Origin: Pararhodobacter sp.
Lineage (GTDB): Bacteria > Pseudomonadota > Alphaproteobacteria > Rhodobacterales > Rhodobacteraceae
Length of the DNA: 64,000 nucleotides
Reading direction: 5' to 3'
Assembly: GCF_034676545.1 (NCBI RefSeq)
Contig: NZ_JAUCBZ010000015.1
Span: 3,131,001-3,195,000, forward strand
Shown here: positions 16,431-24,619 of the stretch, piece after piece
How the letters are laid out: each line of letters begins with the position of its first letter
Position numbering within the stretch: the first letter of the stretch is position 1
Made by a program: the position numbers and the translations under genes
The notes under the pieces: generated by a model
What the model saw: only the letters and a program-made list of their open reading frames with translations
Database searches by the model: none
Told to the model about the DNA's origin: nothing

Positions 16431-17597
16431 ATGGATGCCGCTGATTTCACCCAGATTGAATACGAGACCCGCCTGTCGCGCATCCGGGCGGCGATGGAAG
16501 ACGCCGATATAACGACGCTGATCATCACCGATCCGTCAAATATGGCCTGGGCGACGGGCTATGACGGTTGGTCCTTTTATGTGCATCAGGCCGTGGTGAT
16601 CGGCCCGGCCGGTGCGCCGGTTTGGTGGGGCCGCGCGATGGATACGGCGGGCGCGCGCCGGACGGTCTGGATGTCGGACACAGAGATCGTTGGCTATGAT
16701 GATACCTATGTCCAGAACCCCGTGAAGCACCCGATGGAGACCTTGGCGGCGCTCTTGGCCGAACGGGGCTGGGCGCGCGGGCGGGTCGGCGTGGAAATGG
16801 ACAATTATTACTACTCCGCCAAAGCCCATGCCGTTTTGGCGCAGACCCTGTCGCTGGTGGACGCAACCGGCATGGTCAACTGGCAACGGGCCTGCAAATC
16901 CGACGCCGAAATCGAGCGGATCCGGCGCGCGGCGCGCATTGTCGAGGCGATGCATCAGACGATCCTTGATACCGCGCGCCCGGGATTGCCCAAGAACCAA
17001 CTGGTCGCCGAGATCCTGCGCGCCGGGGCGTTGGGGGCGGCGGGCCATTGGGGCGACTATCCGGCGATCGTTCCCATGACCCCCTCGGGCATGGATGCGA
17101 CCGCGCCGCATTTGACCTGGGATGATCGCCCCATGCAGGCCGGCGAGGCGCATTTCTTCGAGATCGCCGGGGTGTACAAACGCTATCACTGCCCGCAATC
17201 GCGCACCTTGTTCTTTGGCGAACCGCCCAAGACCTACCGTCGCGCCGAAGACGCCGTGCAAGAGGCAACCGCCGCCGCCTTGGCGCAGGCCCGCCCCGGC
17301 CACCTGTGTCAGGACATCGCCAATGCCTTCAATGAAGCCCTGAACGCAAAGGGGTTTCACAAAGACAGCCGCTGTGGCTATTCCATCGGCCTGAGCTATC
17401 CCCCGGATTGGGGCGAGCGCACCATGTCCTTGCGGCGCGGCGATATGACAGAGTTGAAACCGGGTATGGTGTTCCACTTCATGCCGGCGCTTTGGCTTGA
17501 CGATGGCGGGATCGAGATCACCGAACCCATTTTGATCACCGACAGCGCGCCCGAAACGCTGTGTAACCTGCCCTCGGAATTGTTCGTGCGCGGCTAA
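16431..17597 (+). CDS. doeA: M24-family peptidase, ectoine hydrolase DoeA-like
   Basis: A 388-residue creatinase/prolidase-fold protein very similar in pattern to ectoine hydrolase DoeA, which opens ectoine to N-acetyl-diaminobutyrate. Typical stretches are SNMAWATGYDGWSFYVHQ (about 36-53), VGVEMDNYYYS and SYPPDWGERTMSLR near the C-terminus. ATG 16431 is preceded by GGAG. The rest of the ectoine degradation set (doeB, eutBC, asnC-type regulator, uehABC) is not in this window, so the substrate is less certain; another cyclic amide or a Xaa-Pro-type substrate is possible. The last 4 bp overlap the convergent diguanylate cyclase gene. Confidence 0.82.
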   Translation: MDAADFTQIEYETRLSRIRAAMEDADITTLIITDPSNMAWATGYDGWSFYVHQAVVIGPAGAPVWWGRAMDTAGARRTVWMSDTEIVGYDDTYVQNPVKHPMETLAALLAERGWARGRVGVEMDNYYYSAKAHAVLAQTLSLVDATGMVNWQRACKSDAEIERIRRAARIVEAMHQTILDTARPGLPKNQLVAEILRAGALGAAGHWGDYPAIVPMTPSGMDATAPHLTWDDRPMQAGEAHFFEIAGVYKRYHCPQSRTLFFGEPPKTYRRAEDAVQEATAAALAQARPGHLCQDIANAFNEALNAKGFHKDSRCGYSIGLSYPPDWGERTMSLRRGDMTELKPGMVFHFMPALWLDDGGIEITEPILITDSAPETLCNLPSELFVRG

Positions 17598-18628
17598 TCC
17601 ATAGGCGTGCCCCCGATGATCAATTCCTCCAACGTGTCGTCTGGCATCACCAGGGTCAGGCGCGCGCGGCCCGCATGTTTCGACGCATACAGCGCCCGAT
17701 CCGCCTGCGCCATCAGGCGATCCGCCTCCGCATAGCTTGTCGGTGCCGACGGTCCGATAACCGCGCCCATCGAGATGGCGACCTTGCAATGTAGCCCTTC
17801 AAACAGGATCGGGGCGCTCATGCGTTTGAAGATCTGCTCGCCGACGCGCTCCAGCGGGGCCCGGTCCTGGACGCCCGCAAGCAAGATCACGAACTCATCG
17901 CCGCCGACCCGAGCCACCAGATCGGCACCTCGCACGCTGGCGCGCAACGCGGCCGCGACCTGCATCAAGACGTGATCGCCGGCGGCGTGGCCCAGCGTAT
18001 CATTGACCTGTTTGAAATAATCCAGGTCCAGGTGAATGAGCGCAAATCCGCCCCCGTCATGCATCAGGCTCGTCAGCGCACGCTCCATCGCGCGCCGGTT
18101 GCCCAAGCCGGTCAGGACATCGGTCAGCGCCTGTTCCTCGGCGCGCGCCTTGGCACCTTGCAAGCGATTGGCCATTTTGTTGACCTCGCCCATGACCGCG
18201 TTCTTTGCTTCGGCCAGGTACAACAGCTCAATTGCCAGATCCGTCGCCGCGAAATCCGTATCGGATAGCCCATGATCGCGCACCGCGTCGCGAACGGCAT
18301 AGCCAAAGGACAGGTTCAACAGCACCCCATCGTCATCCATCAAGGGAACGGCCACGCCTTTGAACAGCGTGTAGGGCGGGATCCGCAGCGTCAGCCGCAG
18401 CCGCTGTGCGTTGGTCAAATCCGTGACCGTGGCTATCCTGCGGGGGCGGCGGACCTGGAACACATCGCCCAACGCCAGCCCCGTCACACTGGCGCCCATC
18501 AGTTTCAGCAGCGTCGGCCCCGCGCCGCGAATGCGCAAGTCCTGGTCCAGCCACAGAAACATCGGCATCATCTGCCCCAAGGCGGAAGGCCGCAGTCGAA
18601 AGCCAAAGGCCTGCGCATTCCCATCCAT
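17594..18628 (-). CDS. Diguanylate cyclase with H-NOX-associated N-terminal domain
   Basis: A 344-residue protein. Residues 1-135 resemble the HNOBA domain that accompanies H-NOX sensors. A short helical linker (about 135-165) leads to a GGDEF domain. The active site GGDEF is at 242-246 and the inhibitory RxxD site (RGAD) at 233-236, so it should make c-di-GMP under product feedback. ATG 18628 overlaps the stop of the H-NOX-like gene (TGATG); a GTG at 18631 is an alternative. The pair has the same layout as the HnoX-HnoC NO-responsive pair described in Dinoroseobacter shibae, as I recall it. Confidence 0.9.
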   Translation of the reverse strand: MDGNAQAFGFRLRPSALGQMMPMFLWLDQDLRIRGAGPTLLKLMGASVTGLALGDVFQVRRPRRIATVTDLTNAQRLRLTLRIPPYTLFKGVAVPLMDDDGVLLNLSFGYAVRDAVRDHGLSDTDFAATDLAIELLYLAEAKNAVMGEVNKMANRLQGAKARAEEQALTDVLTGLGNRRAMERALTSLMHDGGGFALIHLDLDYFKQVNDTLGHAAGDHVLMQVAAALRASVRGADLVARVGGDEFVILLAGVQDRAPLERVGEQIFKRMSAPILFEGLHCKVAISMGAVIGPSAPTSYAEADRLMAQADRALYASKHAGRARLTLVMPDDTLEELIIGGTPMD

Positions 18629-19233
18629 CACCGCACCTCGACCGCCAGATCAAAGCGGCGCCCCGCATGGAACGCAGGGTCGTGCACTTCGATAGAAATC
18701 ACGGACTCCGTCGCATCCGCCGAGGTGCCAAGATGTTCCAAAACCGCCAGCGCGCCATAGTCATCGGCCAGTGCCCGCAGCACGCCCACCAGGACAAACC
18801 CAAAGCCAAAAGAGCAACCGCGACAGGTCAAGGTGAATTGCCCCGGCCCAACCTCATCAAGGGCAAGTTCGGGCAGCGCCAGTTCCGGCACGGCGAGACG
18901 GGAACGGCCCTGCAAATCGTCGAGCGAATAGAGGAAATCCGTGAAACTGACGCCGCCGAACCGCAGGAGGCGGCGCAGCGCTTCCAACCGTTCGTTCGAG
19001 ATCAAATAGGTTCCCAAATCCTCCAACAGGCAGTCGCGTGGGCGTTTGAGCACGGCAACGGCCGCCGAAATCACGGCGTCTGTCAAACTGTCGTCATAGG
19101 TCTGCATCGCCTCGAAACCATCCGGCCCGAGTTGCTGTGCGACGCCCGATTGTTGCGCGATCTCCTGCCACGCCGCGCCACCGAAAGAATCGCACAAAAA
19201 CGACTGGATCGATTTATTGATCAGACCATGCAT
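18628..19233 (-). CDS. H-NOX (haem NO-binding) family protein lacking the canonical haem-ligand histidine
   Basis: A 201-residue protein beginning MHGLINKSIQSFLCDSFGG, typical of the H-NOX fold. In canonical H-NOX proteins a motif like (N/E)LHxR carries the proximal His. Here the matching stretch is SLDDLQGRSRLAVPEL, with Gln108 (CAG) in that place. The YxSxR motif that grips the haem propionates is also unrecognisable (region LTCRGCSFGFG). So haem binding by the usual mode is doubtful. It is translationally coupled to a diguanylate cyclase and presumably controls it. Whether the substitution is clade-wide in Rhodobacteraceae I cannot tell from here. Confidence 0.85.
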   Translation of the reverse strand: MHGLINKSIQSFLCDSFGGAAWQEIAQQSGVAQQLGPDGFEAMQTYDDSLTDAVISAAVAVLKRPRDCLLEDLGTYLISNERLEALRRLLRFGGVSFTDFLYSLDDLQGRSRLAVPELALPELALDEVGPGQFTLTCRGCSFGFGFVLVGVLRALADDYGALAVLEHLGTSADATESVISIEVHDPAFHAGRRFDLAVEVR

Positions 19234-19297
19234 TGCGACTCTCGCTGCTCACCTGCCTCCACCTTGGGGCAAAGGTCTTAACGATTGGCGAAGATCG

Positions 19298-19987
19298 TCA
19301 AATGAGCTGCAAGACTTCTGGTAAGTGGCTGATGTCAGAGCGAATTTGATCCGCAAAAGGGGCCAGATCCTCGGCCGTCGCGACCCCCGTCAACACCCCC
19401 AGCGTCGCCATTCCGGCGGCGCGCCCGGCCACCAGATCGTGCCGCGAATCACCGACCATCAGGATGTTGTGCGGCGGCACGCCACAATGGCGTGCAAAGG
19501 CCAGCAGCATGCCCGGTTCCGGCTTGCCGCCAAACCCCGAGTCAAACCCGGCGATGAAGTCAAAAAGCTCAATCACATCAGCCACATGGTCACGCGCGAC
19601 AGATTCAAAATCATTGGTCGCAACGCCCAGTTTCAACCCCGCATCACGCAGCCCGGACAGCAAGGGGCGCAAGGGGGTCGCGGCCACCAGCGGCGCCTGC
19701 GAGGCGGCGCGGGCGATATGGGCCTCCAGGGACGCCGCGCTGTGGTCCGGCAACAACGCCGCCAGCATTTCCGCCACTTCGCGCCCGGTTCCGGCAATAA
19801 CCTGCGAGTGCGGCCGAAATCGCCCGCTCTCAGCGTCGAACTCCAGGACATCGGCCATCTTCCGGGCCAGGGCAGACTGCCCGCCTGACAAATCCGTTAA
19901 CAAATTGCGCGCCCAAGCGCCCCAGGTTGCCTGAAAATCAAACAAGGTCCCGTCTTTGTCGAACAGGATTGCGCGGATGTTTTTCAT
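19298..19987 (-). CDS. HAD-family phosphatase, phosphoglycolate phosphatase-like
   Basis: A 229-residue HAD hydrolase. Motif I is DKDGT (about 10-14), a variant of DxDGT with both catalytic aspartates. Motif II is around ATNDF, motif III around GKPEPG and motif IV GDSRHD. A helical cap lies between motifs I and II. The size and cap suit Gph-type phosphoglycolate phosphatases, but substrate is not determined by these motifs. It starts 3 bp after the stop of the DUF3572 gene, so the two form an operon. Confidence 0.88.
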   Translation of the reverse strand: MKNIRAILFDKDGTLFDFQATWGAWARNLLTDLSGGQSALARKMADVLEFDAESGRFRPHSQVIAGTGREVAEMLAALLPDHSAASLEAHIARAASQAPLVAATPLRPLLSGLRDAGLKLGVATNDFESVARDHVADVIELFDFIAGFDSGFGGKPEPGMLLAFARHCGVPPHNILMVGDSRHDLVAGRAAGMATLGVLTGVATAEDLAPFADQIRSDISHLPEVLQLI

Positions 19988-19990
19988 GGC

Positions 19991-20275
19991 TCAGGTCCAG
20001 TGCATATCAGCGCCGCCGGGCAAGGCTGCGCGCGCTTGCATCGGAATTTCCGGCGCAATTTCAAGGGATTGACACGCTTCCATCAACATTGCCTCGTCCA
20101 GCATCAGGAATTCGATCACGGCCAGCAGAAAGGACGTGTCTTGCAAACGGTCGCGCAGGCTGGCGGGGGACTCGCCCGACCATCCCAGAAACGCGCCAAT
20201 CCGGGCGTTATCCTCGGCGAGCCACGCAAACACCTGCAATGCAAGGCTTTCGGCGGCGGATTGGCTCAGGCTCAT
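19991..20275 (-). CDS. DUF3572 family protein
   Basis: A 94-residue helical protein (MSLSQSAAESLALQVFAWLA...) matching the small alphaproteobacterial DUF3572 family. ATG 20275 has AGGAG upstream. No catalytic motif is visible and the function is unknown. It is divergent from pleD, with 133 bp between starts, and immediately precedes the HAD phosphatase; DUF3572 genes often sit beside pleD in this family, from memory. Confidence 0.85.
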   Translation of the reverse strand: MSLSQSAAESLALQVFAWLAEDNARIGAFLGWSGESPASLRDRLQDTSFLLAVIEFLMLDEAMLMEACQSLEIAPEIPMQARAALPGGADMHWT

Positions 20276-20408
20276 GCGGACTCCTTTGGAGAATATTAAC
20301 AACTTGAAACGTTTCGTTAACCAATTGGCGGTAAACCTTGAGCTACGACCGGGGCCTGGATCGATCAAGGGAAATGATTGGCTTCGGCGGGGTAAAAGGT
20401 GTTCGTAC

Positions 20409-21803
20409 ATGTCGCGAAAAATTCTCATCGTTGATGATCTGGCCACCAATCGGATCATTTTGAAGGTCAAGTTGAATGCGGCTTGCCATGAAACGATTCA
20501 AGCGGTCGATGGCGCAAGCGCGCTGAAACTGGCGCGCAGCGAGCAGCCGAAACTGATCCTGCTGGACATGATGTTGCCCGATATTTCCGGGATCGAGGTG
20601 TGTCGCAAGCTGCGTGCGGATGCCGCGACCATGCATATTCCCATCGTGATCATCACCGCCTCGGGCGATCGTCAGAGCCGCCTGAACGCGCTCGAGGCCG
20701 GCGCCGATGAATTTCTGACCAAGCCCTTGAACGAGGTTATCCTTCTGGCGCGGATCCGCAGCCTGTTGCGCGCGCATGAGACGGAATCAGAGCTGCGGTT
20801 ACGGTCTGAAACCTGGGGCGAAATGTCGATGGCCGAGGGTGAAACCGTGTTCACCATGCCCGGCCATGTCGGGTTGGTCACCGGCGATCCGGCGATTGCA
20901 ATGGGCTGGCGCAACGCCCTCGCCCCGCATCTGAAAGAACGGATCTCGATCCTGTCGCCCACCGCGGCGCTGACCAACAGCCCCAGCGGTGCGGTGCCGG
21001 ATATTTATCTCGTGTCTTCCGATCTGGGGGCGCATGGCTCGGGCTTGCGGCTGATTGCCGACCTGCGCTCGCGGGTGCAAAGTCGCTATGCCGAGATCGC
21101 GCTGGTCCTGCCCGAGGCCGAGCCAGAGGCGGCGGCGATGGCCCTCGATGTCGGGGCGAATGATCTGTTGCCCTACCCGCTTGATCCGCAGGAAATCGCG
21201 CTCCGGGTGACGATGCATATTCAGCGCAAACGCCGGGCCGATCAGTTGCGCCGCGCGGTCAATCAAGGGCTGCGCATGGCGATCACCGACCCGCTGACCG
21301 GGTTGCACAACCGGCGCTATGCGCTGGCGCATCTGGATCGGATCGCCAAGCAGGCGCAGGACACCGGTCGCAGATTCGCGGTGATGCTGCTTGATCTGGA
21401 TCGCTTCAAACTGGTGAATGACACCTATGGCCACGGCGCGGGCGACGCCGTTCTCGAGGCCGTCGCCGCGCGGTTGCGCGACAATCTGCGGCCAACCGAT
21501 CTGCTGGCGCGGATTGGTGGCGAGGAATTCATGGTGGCCTTGCCAGAGATCACCCTGGGCACCGCCCGGATCGCCGCCGAGCGGCTCTGCCGGGTGATTG
21601 GCGACACGCCGATTGCCTTGCCCAATGGGCGCGGCAGCGTCACGGTGACGATTTCGGTGGGCTTGGCGCTGGGTCCGGATTTGTTCCCCGAGGCGTCACA
21701 GCCCGCCGATATCGCCCGCGACACGCTCTCGCGCGCCGATTCGGCGCTGATGGCGGCAAAGCATGACGGGCGCAATCAAGTCACCATCGCGTGCGCGGCG
21801 TGA
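20409..21803 (+). CDS. pleD: Two-receiver response regulator / diguanylate cyclase PleD
   Basis: A 464-residue protein with PleD architecture. REC1 spans 1-120 (acidic D9/D10, phospho-acceptor D53, K105). A second, degenerate receiver-like domain spans about 150-275. The GGDEF domain spans about 285-464, with active site GGEEF at 370-374 and the I-site RPTD at 361-364. ATG 20409 is the natural domain start; a longer upstream frame is not supported. PleD makes c-di-GMP after phosphorylation and dimerisation. The intergenic region ahead contains a 10-bp palindrome GAAACGTTTC (20306-20315). Confidence 0.96.
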   Translation: MSRKILIVDDLATNRIILKVKLNAACHETIQAVDGASALKLARSEQPKLILLDMMLPDISGIEVCRKLRADAATMHIPIVIITASGDRQSRLNALEAGADEFLTKPLNEVILLARIRSLLRAHETESELRLRSETWGEMSMAEGETVFTMPGHVGLVTGDPAIAMGWRNALAPHLKERISILSPTAALTNSPSGAVPDIYLVSSDLGAHGSGLRLIADLRSRVQSRYAEIALVLPEAEPEAAAMALDVGANDLLPYPLDPQEIALRVTMHIQRKRRADQLRRAVNQGLRMAITDPLTGLHNRRYALAHLDRIAKQAQDTGRRFAVMLLDLDRFKLVNDTYGHGAGDAVLEAVAARLRDNLRPTDLLARIGGEEFMVALPEITLGTARIAAERLCRVIGDTPIALPNGRGSVTVTISVGLALGPDLFPEASQPADIARDTLSRADSALMAAKHDGRNQVTIACAA

Positions 21804-21805
21804 CC

Positions 21806-22351
21806 TCAATCGTCGTCGCCGCGGCCAAATCTGCCCGGCCCGCGATGGTGCCAGCTTTCTTCCAGCGTTTGCGCCATTTCGCGCCGTTGCGCCAATGTCA
21901 GCGCGGCAACCCGGTCTGAAAACGCGATCTGGGCGGCATTCAATCGCTGCGCCAGAAGTTCACGCTCGGCGCCCAGCAACGCCGCGAAGGCCGCGCCATC
22001 GAATGTCTCGGCGCGCAGCATCTCGATGATGCGTCCATTGACGGCCGCGATCCGTTCTCGCCGCTCCTGATGCGTCAGACGGTGCCCATGATCCCCGGGC
22101 AAGCCGCGCGCGCGCTCCATCGCCCGCAGATCCGCCCGCGCCTCGGCGGGCAGCGCACGCCACAGGCTGCGAAAATCGGGCTGTACATGGGCGGTGGACT
22201 CGAACCGCGAGACCCGCATCATGCCGCCCGCCAAGATCCCGATCAGCATCACGTTCAGCATCAGGGACACGACCAGCGCGATTCGCAAACCTCGACGGCT
22301 TTTCAACGACTTACCCTGTGTTGTCGGGCTGGAATTGGATGTCTGTGTCAT
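21806..22351 (-). CDS. CpxP-like periplasmic heavy-metal sensor family protein
   Basis: A 181-residue protein with one N-terminal TM/signal-anchor helix (about 23-45) and a periplasmic helical domain rich in Arg and Glu, ending in a His/Gly/Asp-rich tail (HHRGPGRFGRGDDD). This suits the CpxP/Spy/ZraP-like 'periplasmic heavy metal sensor' family. It is the last gene of the ECF sigma operon, 7 bp after the putative anti-sigma gene, so it may tune anti-sigma activity from the periplasm. It ends 2 bp from the convergent pleD stop. Confidence 0.78.
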   Translation of the reverse strand: MTQTSNSSPTTQGKSLKSRRGLRIALVVSLMLNVMLIGILAGGMMRVSRFESTAHVQPDFRSLWRALPAEARADLRAMERARGLPGDHGHRLTHQERRERIAAVNGRIIEMLRAETFDGAAFAALLGAERELLAQRLNAAQIAFSDRVAALTLAQRREMAQTLEESWHHRGPGRFGRGDDD

Positions 22352-22358
22352 AGCCGTC

Positions 22359-22778
22359 TCATTCTCCGTCGCCGCTCATCAAGACCAACAGATCGGCATC
22401 GCTCGCGTCCATCGGCCCCGCATCCACCCAGGTCGAGACCGTCGGGCTGACCGTCGCCGCCCCTTGCCAGAATTGCGTCACCAGATCGCCGGTCAAACCC
22501 GGGCCGGCAAAACCGATCCAGACACCCGCCACGCCGGCCGCGCCGACCCCAGCCAAGCCGGGCACGCCACCCAGATCCGCCAGGATCCCGCCCAGCCGCG
22601 CCAGCCAGCCGCGCGGCGCCTCGGCCGGCACCGCCGCCGCCGCATCCGCCAACAGCCGCAACCGCAACCCTTCGGGCACAGGATCAGGCTCGGCCAATCG
22701 CGCCTCGGAAAACAGCGCCTCAAGCGCAGCCTCGTCGCGTCGGTCGAATGGGTCGTTGTGCATCCGCTCTTGGCTCAT
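22359..22778 (-). CDS. Putative membrane anti-sigma factor
   Basis: A 139-residue protein. The N-terminal ~75 residues are charged and likely cytoplasmic. One Gly/Ala/Val-rich TM segment follows (about 80-100), then a short periplasmic tail. It overlaps the ECF sigma gene by 4 nt (ATGA), the usual arrangement for a cognate anti-sigma factor. No zinc-binding HxxxCxxC motif is visible, so it would be a non-ZAS type. Assignment by context and topology only. Confidence 0.65.
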   Translation of the reverse strand: MSQERMHNDPFDRRDEAALEALFSEARLAEPDPVPEGLRLRLLADAAAAVPAEAPRGWLARLGGILADLGGVPGLAGVGAAGVAGVWIGFAGPGLTGDLVTQFWQGAATVSPTVSTWVDAGPMDASDADLLVLMSGDGE

Positions 22779-23368
22779 CTGTCAAACCCCAGTTCTTCGC
22801 GGCGCCCTGACAACAGGTCCGCCAATCTGCGTTTTCCGCGCGCCGTCAAACTCTCGACGGCTTCAACCCCGATGCCCATCGTCGCGGCAATATCGGGGTT
22901 TGTCAGCCCCTCGAGATGCCGCAACACCACGGCGACCCGCTGTCGCTCGGGCAACAGCGCCAAGGCATCATCCAGGGCGCGCCGCCGGTCGGTGTCGATC
23001 ATCCCCTCGACCACACCGGGCGCCGGGTCGTCAGGCTCATCAATCGTGTCCAGCCCGACGCTGCGCCGACGCCGCAAGCGGTCCGTGGCCAGGTTCGCCG
23101 TGACCCGGTGCAACCAGGTCGAGGGCTGCGCGCCCCCCGCCTGCCATTTCGGCGCGATCTGCCAGAGCCGCAACATCGCCTCTTGCGTGACGTCCTCGGC
23201 TTCGGCCTGATCTTGCAACAACCGCCGCGCCAGACGAAACACGCGCGGCGACAGCCGGTCCACCAACAGCGCCGCCGCCGCCGAGTCGCCCCCGGCGCTC
23301 AGCGCCAACAGGGCGTCATCGCTCAAAGCGTCGGTCGCTGTCATCGAGAGGGCTGTGTCCCTTGGCAT
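22775..23368 (-). CDS. ECF-family RNA polymerase sigma factor
   Basis: A 197-residue sigma factor. Region 2 spans about 35-100 (QDQAEAEDVTQEAMLRLWQI, then a WLHRVTANLATDRLRRR segment). Region 4 spans about 130-185 (LALLPERQRVAVVLRHLEG, then an HTH). It should recruit RNA polymerase to its own small regulon, held off by the adjacent membrane protein. An internal ATG at 23344 is an alternative start and removes eight residues. The operon order is EF-hand gene, sigma, anti-sigma, CpxP-like. Confidence 0.93.
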   Translation of the reverse strand: MPRDTALSMTATDALSDDALLALSAGGDSAAAALLVDRLSPRVFRLARRLLQDQAEAEDVTQEAMLRLWQIAPKWQAGGAQPSTWLHRVTANLATDRLRRRRSVGLDTIDEPDDPAPGVVEGMIDTDRRRALDDALALLPERQRVAVVLRHLEGLTNPDIAATMGIGVEAVESLTARGKRRLADLLSGRREELGFDR

Positions 23369-23395
23369 GATACGTCGTCATTTGGGCCGCGTGGT

Positions 23396-23431
23396 GAGGT
23401 CGGCCGCCCCGTTGGGGTAGCGCCCGACCTC
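23396..23431 (-). repeat. Inverted repeat between EF-hand and sigma factor genes
   Basis: GAGGTCGG (23396-23403) and CCGACCTC (23424-23431) form an 8-bp perfect stem, with a nested CCCC-AAC-GGGG type hairpin in the loop. It lies in the 76-bp gap between the EF-hand gene and the sigma gene on their strand and lacks a T-run. It could be an attenuator, an mRNA stabiliser or a weak terminator that sets the ratio of the two products. Confidence 0.55.
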
Positions 23432-23444
23432 GGGTTTCACAAGA

Positions 23445-24041
23445 TCAGTTGTCGTTGCGACCCATGCGGCCACCCATGCGGCGCTGCATATGCTCCTGCA
23501 TCTGGGTCAGTTCCTCCGCGTCGATCTGGCCATCCTCATTTTGGTCCATACGCTCAAAGATCTGCGCGCTCCGGTCGCCCCGGTCCATGCGCCCCCAATC
23601 GCCGCGGCCCCGGTCATCATCCCCGCGACCCCAGCGGCCATGCCCGTGACCCTGCCCGTGACCATGCCAGCCTGCACGGTCGCCACGGTCGCCACGGTCG
23701 CCACGCTCTCCACGATCCTCGCGCCGTTGCTCACCCAAGGCGGTAAACCCCGCGATCAACTCGTCACGGGTCAAGGCCGCGTCGCCGTTTGCGTCACCGG
23801 CTTCGATCAGGGCATCGGCCCGCGTGCCCATGGCCTCGGCGCGACGCGCGGTCATCTGTTCGGTCACATAGCGGCTCCATTCCTCGGATGAAATGCCGCC
23901 GCTTGCATCCGCATCTGCGGTTGCGAAATCAATCTGTGGCGGCTGCTGACGCATGGGCGAGCCTTGTTGCGCCCAGCTGATCGCCGGGATCGCGGCCAGA
24001 ACGACGGCAATCGCGGTCAGGGTCTTGGTCTTGGTGGTCAT
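23445..24041 (-). CDS. Secreted EF-hand calcium-binding protein
   Basis: A 198-residue protein with a signal peptide (cleavage near AISWAQQG). EF-hand loops of the DxDxxG type are visible at about residues 42-53 (DADASGGISSEE), 83-94 (DANGDAALTRDE) and 165-176 (DQNEDGQIDAEE). Between the second and third lies a low-complexity Arg/Gly/Asp/His block with repeated RGDRGD units and HGHGQGHGHG, which could bind metals. The gene is upstream of and co-oriented with the ECF sigma operon, 76 bp away. Probably a periplasmic calcium- or metal-responsive protein of the same regulon. Confidence 0.87.
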   Translation of the reverse strand: MTTKTKTLTAIAVVLAAIPAISWAQQGSPMRQQPPQIDFATADADASGGISSEEWSRYVTEQMTARRAEAMGTRADALIEAGDANGDAALTRDELIAGFTALGEQRREDRGERGDRGDRGDRAGWHGHGQGHGHGRWGRGDDDRGRGDWGRMDRGDRSAQIFERMDQNEDGQIDAEELTQMQEHMQRRMGGRMGRNDN

Positions 24042-24217
24042 TTTAGCGCTCCATCTTGTCGTTGATGCCAGTAATACGGTGCAGCGCGGGCATTCCGTCG
24101 CAGGTCTTCGGAAAAACCTGAACTTGACGACAAGGGTGTGATAATGAACGTTCCAACGACATCTTTGAAGCGGCCGAACCGCCGTCTATACTCGCCCTTT
24201 GCAAATACGAGTCTGCC

Positions 24218-24619
24218 ATGAGCATTACAAAATCTTCCTCGCTTCGCCCGGTTGATGATCGCCCGCTGAAGCCCGCGTTGCGGTTGGGATGGGCGCGCAA
24301 ATGCCCGTCCTGCGGCAAGGGTCAGATGATGAAAGGTTACCTCAAGGTTGCCGATGCCTGCCCGGTGTGCAACGAGCCGCTGCACCATCACCGCGCCGAT
24401 GATGGCCCGGCCTATCTGACGCTCCTGGTCGTCGGAAAATCCGTTATGGCCATGTATTTGGCCATTTATCTGGCGTTCGAGCCATCGCCCTGGGTGATGA
24501 TTGCCCTGTGTTGGAGTGTGGCGCTTGTGGCGGCGCTCTGGCTGCTTCCGCGGTTCAAGGGCGGATTTGTCGCGCTGCAATGGTCGCGCCGCATGCATGG
24601 ATTTGGCACCAAACCATGA
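24218..24619 (+). CDS. DUF983 family membrane protein
   Basis: A 133-residue protein. A zinc-ribbon-like CPSCGKG...CPVCNEP occurs at about 30-55, then ADDGPAYLT and two TM helices (about 70-85 and 92-110). This is the DUF983 layout; the family is common in Rhodobacteraceae and its function is unknown. The stop overlaps the next start (ATGA), so it is translationally coupled to the NUDIX hydrolase gene. Confidence 0.9.
   Translation: MSITKSSSLRPVDDRPLKPALRLGWARKCPSCGKGQMMKGYLKVADACPVCNEPLHHHRADDGPAYLTLLVVGKSVMAMYLAIYLAFEPSPWVMIALCWSVALVAALWLLPRFKGGFVALQWSRRMHGFGTKP

Noticed and set aside
24073..24096. ECF-type promoter GGAAT ... CGTATT upstream of the EF-hand gene
   Set aside because: The elements are present on the minus strand but only 13 bp apart, shorter than the usual 16-18 bp, so I do not call an autoregulated promoter.
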